Of a stretch of 11,164 bases of DNA, positions 6,587 through 11,164 are shown piece by piece; the stretch's first letter is position 1, and each line of letters starts with the position of its first letter. The notes below the pieces were generated by a model. The model saw only the letters and a program-made list of their open reading frames with translations, had not been told where the DNA came from and did no database searches. Source of the stretch: an uncultured Eubacteriales bacterium (GTDB lineage: Bacteria > Bacillota > Clostridia > Oscillospirales > CAG-272); assembly GCA_900547565.1 (NCBI GenBank), contig URHI01000065.1, forward strand, positions 1 to 11,164, written 5' to 3'. The position numbers and the translations under genes are program-made.

Positions 6587-7876
6587 TTAATTGGCGAGTC
6601 GTGCGGTTTCTGCTTCGGAAACCGGTATTCGTGAGATATCTGCGCCGACACCGTGTAGTTTCCCGACAATGTCGTAATATCCGCGGTCAAGCGTTTCGAT
6701 ACCATCGATTGTTGTGTTGCCTTTGGCGGCGAGTCCTGCGATGATCATTGCGGCACCCGCTCTCAGATCTACTGATGTCACAATGGCTCCTGACAACTGC
6801 TCGCGGCCGACGATGGTTGCGGTCTTGCCTTCCAATGTAACATGTGCACCCATTTTACGGAGCTGATCAAGATAGCGGAAACGATTGTCCCAAATGCCCT
6901 CTGTAACGGTGCTGATACCCTCGGCTGTGCACATGAGTGCGGCAAACTGAGGCTGCATGTCAGTGGGAAAACCGGGATAGGGGAGCGTTTTGATTGCGGT
7001 GCGGTTTATGTGACCGTTGGAGGTTACAGATATGTAATCATCATGTTCTTCAATGCAAACGCCCATTTCCGCTAGCTTTGCGGAAATGCTTTCAACATGC
7101 TTGGGAATGACATTCCGGATATTGAGCCGTCCACCGGTTGCGGCAACGGCGGCCATGTAGGTCCCTGCTTCGATCATATCGGGAATAATGGCGTATTCAC
7201 ATCCGTGCAGCTTGCTGACGCCCTTGATTTTTATGGTGCTGGTTCCGGCACCGTAGATCTCGGCACCGCATGTGTTGAGGAAGTTGGCCAGGTCGACTAT
7301 GTGCGGCTCGCGGGCGGCGTTATCAAGAATTGTGGTTCCTTCCGCCAGAACGGAGGCCAGCATAATATTGCAGGTCGCGCCGACAGAGCAAACATCGAAA
7401 TAAATGGTTGCTCCGTGCAATGGAGCCTCGGTCTCAAGGCGGATATAACCACCCTCGCTCTTTTCGACGGCACCAAGCGCTTCAAAACCCTTTATATGCT
7501 GGTCGATGGGACGTGACACAAAGTCGCATCCCCCCGGCCAGCCGACCCTTGCGGAACCAAAGCGACCCAACTCGGCTCCGAGAAGATATGTGGAGGCACG
7601 CATCTTACTTGCAAGGTTATAGGGGGACGTGCCGCCGACGATATGCGCTGTATCGATTTCGGCGGTAGTTTTATTCAAAAGACGCACACTTGCGCCCATT
7701 GAGCGGAGAATATCCAGTGTGGTGTTGATGTCGCTTACCGGGGGAAGGTTCTCAATGACACATCTGTCGCCGGTGAGAACCGTGGCGAAAAGAATGGGAA
7801 GGGCGGCGTTTTTCATACCGTCCACATATATATCGCCGTAGAGCTTATTGCCGCCGTTGATGACGATTTTTTCCAT
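6587..7876 (-). CDS. murA: UDP-N-acetylglucosamine 1-carboxyvinyltransferase (MurA)
   Basis: MurA transfers the enolpyruvyl group of PEP to the 3'-OH of UDP-GlcNAc, the first committed step of peptidoglycan synthesis, in the cytoplasm. The 429-residue length is typical. From the ATG at 7876, the protein opens MEKIVINGGNKLYGDI and carries Lys22 (GMKNAALP), the PEP-binding loop WPGGCDFVSRPID (113-125) with catalytic Cys117, the proton-handling Asp306 (PTDMQPQFAAL) and Arg372 (DLRAGAA). Cys117 predicts fosfomycin sensitivity of the enzyme, as in most MurA. An in-frame GTG at 7945 would add 23 residues, but that extension resembles no MurA N-terminus; the ATG at 7876 has only a weak GGA upstream. 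Firmicutes often carry two MurA paralogues and I cannot say which this is. The gene is monocistronic, with an extended -10 promoter, a leader of roughly 140 bases and a strong terminator. Confidence 0.96.
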   Translation of the reverse strand: MEKIVINGGNKLYGDIYVDGMKNAALPILFATVLTGDRCVIENLPPVSDINTTLDILRSMGASVRLLNKTTAEIDTAHIVGGTSPYNLASKMRASTYLLGAELGRFGSARVGWPGGCDFVSRPIDQHIKGFEALGAVEKSEGGYIRLETEAPLHGATIYFDVCSVGATCNIMLASVLAEGTTILDNAAREPHIVDLANFLNTCGAEIYGAGTSTIKIKGVSKLHGCEYAIIPDMIEAGTYMAAVAATGGRLNIRNVIPKHVESISAKLAEMGVCIEEHDDYISVTSNGHINRTAIKTLPYPGFPTDMQPQFAALMCTAEGISTVTEGIWDNRFRYLDQLRKMGAHVTLEGKTATIVGREQLSGAIVTSVDLRAGAAMIIAGLAAKGNTTIDGIETLDRGYYDIVGKLHGVGADISRIPVSEAETARLAN

Positions 7877-7942
7877 GATATATATCCAAGCCGCGGCCGT
7901 ATTGGCCGGGATCATTCCTTTACACAGATTTTGAGAGCCTTT

Positions 7943-8014
7943 CACACATCAGATGTGACATTCACGTGTTCAAAAGGATAAAAACACCCAAAAATCACAT
8001 ACGACAATTTGGGT
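7943..8014 (-). promoter_or_regulatory. murA 5' leader with two hairpins, attenuator-like
   Basis: In the murA transcript, ACCCAAA (8014-8008) can pair with TTTGGGT (7992-7986) over a 15-base loop, followed shortly by GTTTTTATCC. That is a stem followed by Ts, as in a weak terminator or attenuator. Further down, CACATC-T-GATGTG (7957-7945) is a near-perfect 13-base palindrome. No known riboswitch or T-box motif is recognisable. The stem is short and AT-rich in part, so regulation is only suggested. Confidence 0.4.
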
Positions 8015-8020
8015 AGCTTT

Positions 8021-8029
8021 ATTATATCA
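8021..8029 (-). promoter_or_regulatory. Extended -10 promoter of murA
   Basis: On the minus strand, TGATATAAT supplies a perfect -10 box (8021-8026) with the TG dinucleotide of extended -10 promoters. The -35 region is poor (TTTCAT-like), which such promoters tolerate. It implies a leader of about 140 bases. Confidence 0.6.
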
Positions 8030-8107
8030 TACTAAGTCAAAAAATGAAAGTATTTTTAAAAAAATTATTAAGAAAAAATATACGAAATTTTAACATAATA
8101 ATTATGC

Positions 8108-8149
8108 AAAATGCCCTCATCGTCATTATATGCGATGAAGGCATTTTTT
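8108..8149 (-). terminator. Terminator of the rluA-family/DUF3810 operon, possibly bidirectional
   Basis: AAAATGCC-C-TCATCG (8108-8122) pairs with CGATGA-A-GGCATTTT (8133-8147), a long stem with one mismatch and a ten-base loop. It lies 13 bases after the operon's last stop codon. On the minus strand it ends in TTTT; on the plus strand in six Ts. Confidence 0.8.
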
Positions 8150-8162
8150 GCGACAGTATCTG

Positions 8163-9455
8163 TCACGGTTTTATGCTTCTGTAGTATGCCACGGCGAGGT
8201 CGGTGACCATTCCGTAGCTTTTGGTACCGGGGGTACCCTGTATTTTCAGGTAAGTGTCATTGACGACTTCGCTGACGTTTGCTACTACGTTTTTGCGGTA
8301 CTTGTCGAAAAAATTTGAGTAGGAATAAAGCTCATATTTGACGTTGAGCGAAAGGCGGTCATTGGCCTCCTTGTACATATCCGCGCTGGCAGAGTAAAGC
8401 GAATTACGTACATATTCATACATGTTGAGGTAGCCGCAGTATTGTATATACGGGTCGTCACTGGCCGTACAGACCAGAAACGCCATGAAATTTGCCTCGT
8501 CCTCTCTGGCAATTCCGCGCTGGTGAGCAAGCTCGTGCGCGGCGGTGAAAACTATGGTGTAATCGGGAAAATTGACATTGATATTTGCTTCTCCGGTGAA
8601 ATATGAGTAGACGCCCGTAATGTGGGTGTAAGACCACAGCTCGCTGTTTACGACGGGTTTGACTCGGCTGTTCAGACGTTGGACAAAGTCGTATTTGTCG
8701 CTGACCTTGTCGTAGGCCTCGAGCAACTTGTCGTTCATCTCGTTGATTGAGTAGGGCATAACCGAAAAGTTTTCGTTACGGAATGTGACTTGCTCGGCTG
8801 TTCGGTTGACTTCCTCAACCAGCTGCTCGGCGGTATATTTCAGTTCTTCGACGCTGACATCCCGGCGTTCAAGTCCGAGCTTTTTGTCAAGTGTCTGTCC
8901 GTAATATCCTGTGCCGAAGCCCCACACCATGAGTGTGAACAGCAGTGAAGCGACCGACAGCAGCATGCCGAGGTATACCAAAGTGTTATGCCAGCAATCA
9001 CTGTATTTTTTGATTGCCGTGCGAATCAAGAAGAACAGTATCACGGGCAAAAAAAGCACCAATGCCTCGGCCAGTGAGCAGGGGAGCCAGTTAGTCAGGT
9101 GTGCCAGCACCGATCGGACAGTCGCTCCTGGGTAGCGTGACCACCAGTCTGCAAAGGCGGTACTTTGCATTGCAATCAGGTAAATAACGGCGCTGACTCC
9201 GGCCAGTGCAAACAGAATTTTGCACACGAGAGGAAGGCGGTATATTACTGCGGGCGGCGGCAATGCAGCTGTATTATCATTTTGCATGGTGACTTTTTCA
9301 TTGCTCTCCGGCGGAGGTGTGGGTCCCGGCCCGGCTTCGGCATCGGGTGTATCTGTACATTTATCGCATGATACTGCTCGAGCAGATAATTTTTCTGTAT
9401 CTTCTGATATATCCTGAGGTGGAGATATTTCCTGATGTGTACGTTTGGTGTTCAT
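8163..9455 (-). CDS. DUF3810-type membrane zinc metallopeptidase
   Basis: A 430-residue protein. The first 70 residues are polar and proline-rich (GPGPTPPPE at 42-50), probably a cytoplasmic tail. Three transmembrane segments follow at about 75-96, 124-147 and 158-181. The large C-terminal domain contains HELAHQRG (307-314), the zinc-binding HExxH motif, and Glu320 in EDEANF is a plausible third ligand. This arrangement matches the DUF3810 family of putative membrane-anchored metallopeptidases, whose substrates are unknown to me. The domain after the third segment probably faces outside the cell, by topology inference. Catalytic residues look intact. The start is supported by AAAGGA (9465-9470) nine bases before the ATG. 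The gene follows the pseudouridine synthase by six bases and precedes a terminator, so it is the last gene of a two-gene operon. Confidence 0.87.
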   Translation of the reverse strand: MNTKRTHQEISPPQDISEDTEKLSARAVSCDKCTDTPDAEAGPGPTPPPESNEKVTMQNDNTAALPPPAVIYRLPLVCKILFALAGVSAVIYLIAMQSTAFADWWSRYPGATVRSVLAHLTNWLPCSLAEALVLFLPVILFFLIRTAIKKYSDCWHNTLVYLGMLLSVASLLFTLMVWGFGTGYYGQTLDKKLGLERRDVSVEELKYTAEQLVEEVNRTAEQVTFRNENFSVMPYSINEMNDKLLEAYDKVSDKYDFVQRLNSRVKPVVNSELWSYTHITGVYSYFTGEANINVNFPDYTIVFTAAHELAHQRGIAREDEANFMAFLVCTASDDPYIQYCGYLNMYEYVRNSLYSASADMYKEANDRLSLNVKYELYSYSNFFDKYRKNVVANVSEVVNDTYLKIQGTPGTKSYGMVTDLAVAYYRSIKP

Positions 9456-9461
9456 TATTAT

Positions 9462-10379
9462 TTATCCTTTCAGATTTATTCCGGGAAACAGCCTGTCAAG
9501 CAGTATCTGCATATCGCCGGGCGGCGGAGCGTAAAGGTTAAGCTGTTCACCTGTGACAGGGTGAATAAAATTAAGTCCTATTGCATGCAGGGCCTGACGC
9601 CCTATCAGATCTGATTTGTTGCCGTACAGCTCATCTCCGCATATAGGCGCTCCGAGGCTGGCCATATGTACGCGTATTTGATGTGTACGCCCGGTGTGTG
9701 GCCGGACCTCAACCAAACTGTGAGCGCCGTCGGTTGTTATTACGCGGTAGTCGGTCAATGCTTGCTCCGCCCCGGGCGCGTCAGGCTCACACACCTCTCG
9801 GACAATTATGCTTTGCGACGTGCGGCGAAGCCCGGTCCGTATACTGCCCGCTTCAGGATGGGGTACGCCGTCGGTCACGGCTATGTAGCGCTTTGCAAAA
9901 CCGCCCGACTGCATCAGCTCGTTGAGTCGGCATGAGGCATATTTGGTAGCGGCAATTGTTACAAGGCCGCTTGTGTTACGGTCAAGCCGGCTGACGGGGC
10001 GGAATATAAAGGGCTGCTCATCGTCCCGGTGGATGTATGCAAGAGCGTTTGCAAGCGTGTCGTCGTAGTGGTCGTGCGACGGGTGAGTGGGCATATATGG
10101 CGGTTTGTTGACGACGGTCAGATATGTGTCGCTGTAGATTATTTCTATATCCAGTGGCACAGGACAAATCTTGGCCGGAGATTCGGAAGGGAAGTCACAC
10201 AATGTGACTGTATCACCGAAGTTAAGTACCTTGCGAACGGTTACTCGCTGCCCGTTCACTACAAGTCCGTTCTGATCGCGTTTGAGTCGCGCCAGCAAGC
10301 GTGTGGACACATGCAGTTCGCGGCGCAACAGCTCATACAGAGTCCGTCCTGAATATTTTTCGCTGACTTGCAGTTCCAT
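9462..10379 (-). CDS. RluA-family RNA pseudouridine synthase
   Basis: Converts uridine to pseudouridine in structured RNA, most likely 23S rRNA. From the ATG at 10379 the protein has 305 residues. An S4-like RNA-binding domain spans about 10-62 (TRLLARLKRDQNGLVVNGQ at 26-44). The synthase domain spans about 75-290, with the signature RLDRNTSGL (131-139), nucleophile Asp133, and the conserved late block RPHTGRTHQIRVH (226-238). Length and layout fit the RluD/YlyB-like branch, but the exact uridine target cannot be predicted. A longer in-frame start at 10469 is rejected because the promoter at 10409-10437 lies inside that extension, and GGGAGG is well placed for 10379. The downstream gene begins six bases later, making an operon with the metallopeptidase; a functional link is not obvious. 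Confidence 0.93.
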   Translation of the reverse strand: MELQVSEKYSGRTLYELLRRELHVSTRLLARLKRDQNGLVVNGQRVTVRKVLNFGDTVTLCDFPSESPAKICPVPLDIEIIYSDTYLTVVNKPPYMPTHPSHDHYDDTLANALAYIHRDDEQPFIFRPVSRLDRNTSGLVTIAATKYASCRLNELMQSGGFAKRYIAVTDGVPHPEAGSIRTGLRRTSQSIIVREVCEPDAPGAEQALTDYRVITTDGAHSLVEVRPHTGRTHQIRVHMASLGAPICGDELYGNKSDLIGRQALHAIGLNFIHPVTGEQLNLYAPPPGDMQILLDRLFPGINLKG

Positions 10380-10384
10380 AATCG

Positions 10385-10390
10385 CCTCCC
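10385..10390 (-). promoter_or_regulatory. Ribosome-binding site fixing the pseudouridine synthase start
   Basis: GGGAGG on the minus strand lies five bases before the ATG at 10379. It is one of the best Shine-Dalgarno sites in the window and decides the start over the longer frame. Confidence 0.8.
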
Positions 10391-10408
10391 GATAATATTT
10401 CATTGTTA

Positions 10409-10437
10409 AGTATAGCACTTCCGGGTGACGTTTACAA
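10409..10437 (-). promoter_or_regulatory. Promoter of the pseudouridine synthase/DUF3810 operon
   Basis: TTGTAA (10432-10437) and TATACT (10409-10414) on the minus strand have the ideal 17-base spacer. It is divergent from the promoter at 10479-10507. Confidence 0.75.
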
Positions 10438-10478
10438 GACCGCTGTCTGAATTTTTCAAACTTGAACATAAATAATCA

Positions 10479-10507
10479 TTGACTTGCAGAAAAATTTGTG
10501 GTATACT
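10479..10507 (+). promoter_or_regulatory. Promoter of the 96-residue protein gene
   Basis: TTGACT (10479-10484) and TATACT (10502-10507) are 17 bases apart. The ATG is 33 bases further on, so the leader is short and holds the ribosome site. Confidence 0.8.
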
Positions 10508-10539
10508 ATTACAATAAGAATAACAGGGAGGTACTGTAA

Positions 10540-10830
10540 ATGAATGAAGCAGAGCGCCGCAAGGTAAGCGGAAAGTATCTTGAATATAAAGGTAAGCCCC
10601 TGGTGCGGGAGGGAAATACTATCTGTTACGGCGATATGGCCGAAAAGTGCATATTGATAATGGAAATTATGTCATATAAAGAAGAAAACAGCCACAAGGT
10701 ACCGGATAAAATTCTCATACAGGTAATTGATTCCAAAGATCCCAATAAAATTATCAAGCAAGGCTCCAAGTCCGGGCTATATGATGCATTTTCAATTGGA
10801 CTCATATGGCTTGAGATGGCGCTGAAGTAA
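10540..10830 (+). CDS. Small conserved-looking protein of unknown function
   Basis: A 96-residue protein, basic and lysine-rich, with no transmembrane segment or signal peptide. I recognise no catalytic motif. The sequence reads like an alternating beta/helix cytosolic fold: KYLEYKGKPLVREGNTICYGD (split here as strand segments, about 12-32), a hydrophobic strand CILIMEIM (36-43), a second strand KILIQVID (57-64), and a C-terminal helix YDAFSIGLIWLEMALK (81-96). I recall similar short hypothetical proteins in Clostridia, without a function. Expression signals are unusually complete: promoter at 10479-10507, GGGAGG (10526-10531) eight bases before the ATG, and a terminator 26 bases after the stop. 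That supports a real, stand-alone gene. Confidence 0.8.
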   Translation: MNEAERRKVSGKYLEYKGKPLVREGNTICYGDMAEKCILIMEIMSYKEENSHKVPDKILIQVIDSKDPNKIIKQGSKSGLYDAFSIGLIWLEMALK

Positions 10831-10856
10831 TCACACCGTAACTGATATCAGATAAT

Positions 10857-10881
10857 AAAAAGCCGTTGAAAACGGCTTTTT
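10857..10881. terminator. Rho-independent terminator after the 96-residue protein gene
   Basis: AAAAAGCCGTT (10857-10867) and AACGGCTTTTT (10871-10881) form a perfect 11-base-pair stem with the loop GAA. It reads as a terminator on either strand. Confidence 0.9.
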
Positions 10882-11029
10882 ATTATGTCCGGTATGGTTG
10901 TTTCGCACTTGTAAAGCAAATTAAAAATACCGTCGCTGTAACGGGGCGGGGAAGTGTGCAATCACTCTGTCGATAAAGGATTTTTCTTAGAAACCAAGCA
11001 AAAAAATTGAACAAATTTGAAAAAATCTC

Positions 11030-11058
11030 TTGACTTCCATATGCATATGTGCTATAAT
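11030..11058 (+). promoter_or_regulatory. Promoter of the tRNA-Pro gene
   Basis: TTGACT (11030-11035) and TATAAT (11053-11058) have the ideal 17-base spacer. The spacer contains the perfect 12-base palindrome CATATGCATATG (11038-11049). The tRNA begins about 31 bases after the -10 box. Confidence 0.85.
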
Positions 11059-11089
11059 AGTCGAGCGCGAATGAGAGATAGTAATTTAT

Positions 11090-11164
11090 CTGGGTGTGGC
11101 GCAGTTGGTAGCGCGCTACCTTGGGGTGGTAGAGGCCGCAAGTTCAAGTCTTGTCACTCAGACC
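11090..11164 (+). tRNA. tRNA-Pro, anticodon GGG
   Basis: A full cloverleaf can be folded. The acceptor stem is CTGGGTG (11090-11096) with CACTCAG (11155-11161), one G-U pair. The D stem is GCGC/GCGC. The anticodon stem is CTACC/GGTAG with the loop TTGGGGT, giving anticodon GGG at 11123-11125. The T arm is GCAAG-TTCAAGT-CTTGT. The discriminator base A is at 11162 and CC is encoded at 11163-11164; the final A of CCA would lie just past the window edge. The first and last T-stem pair is G-U. GGG reads CCC and CCU codons. The gene has its own strong promoter; other tRNAs may follow beyond the window. Confidence 0.96.

Noticed and set aside
6298..6705. Minus-strand 135-codon frame downstream of and overlapping murA
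   Set aside because: It begins inside murA in another frame and passes straight through the murA terminator hairpin.
6842..7841. Plus-strand frames inside murA
   Set aside because: Antisense shadows of a gene with intact catalytic motifs.
5351..10956. Near-identical 14-base words GGGGCGGGGAGGTG (5351-5364) and GGGGCGGGGAAGTG (10943-10956)
   Set aside because: A 13-of-14 match between two places is expected by chance in 11 kb searched against itself; no further similarity extends either side.
1..11164. CRISPR array, insertion sequence or ribosomal RNA gene
   Set aside because: I saw no regularly spaced repeats, transposase motifs or rRNA signatures on either strand.

Overview
The window looks like chromosomal DNA from a low-to-mid GC Gram-positive bacterium of the class Clostridia, probably a gut-type Oscillospirales or Ruminococcaceae-like lineage. 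The evidence is a SigH-type sigma factor, many promoters close to TTGACA/TATAAT, purine-rich Shine-Dalgarno sites, T-tailed hairpin terminators, AT-rich gaps, and protein sequences of a Clostridia flavour. Placement below class is inference. Nothing in the window is clearly phage, plasmid, CRISPR or a known defence system.

Layout, left to right. (1) 76-2740, minus strand: an operon of an Xer-type tyrosine recombinase followed by an overlapping MutS-family ATPase without a mismatch-recognition domain, driven by a perfect-hexamer promoter. (2) 2846-4171, plus strand, divergent from (1): an unrecognised multi-pass membrane protein coupled through TAATG to a HAD phosphatase, closed by a terminator. 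(3) 4172-4501: a gene-free stretch with tandem CTGCC/GGCAG hairpins, probably a dispersed intergenic repeat. (4) 4502-5329, plus strand: a complete single-gene unit for a SigH-like sigma factor. (5) 5330-6540: about 1.2 kb with no convincing gene. It has a strongly A-rich plus strand, inverted and direct repeats, a near-perfect bidirectional terminator, a plausible promoter and a nested stem-loop. (6) 6540-8029, minus strand: murA with an extended -10 promoter, a long structured leader and a strong terminator. (7) 8108-10437, minus strand: an operon of an RluA-family pseudouridine synthase and a DUF3810-type membrane metallopeptidase. (8) 10479-10881, plus strand: a complete unit for a 96-residue protein of unknown function. 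(9) 11030-11164, plus strand: a tRNA-Pro(GGG) gene with its own promoter, running to the window edge.

Most genes are housekeeping: peptidoglycan precursor synthesis (MurA), RNA modification, translation (tRNA-Pro), transcription (sigma factor) and DNA recombination/maintenance (Xer, MutS-like). The parts least explained by known biology are the membrane protein/HAD pair, the hairpin repeat upstream of the sigma gene, the 1.2 kb gene desert and the murA leader. I did not find a convincing new multi-gene system; these items are graded modestly below.
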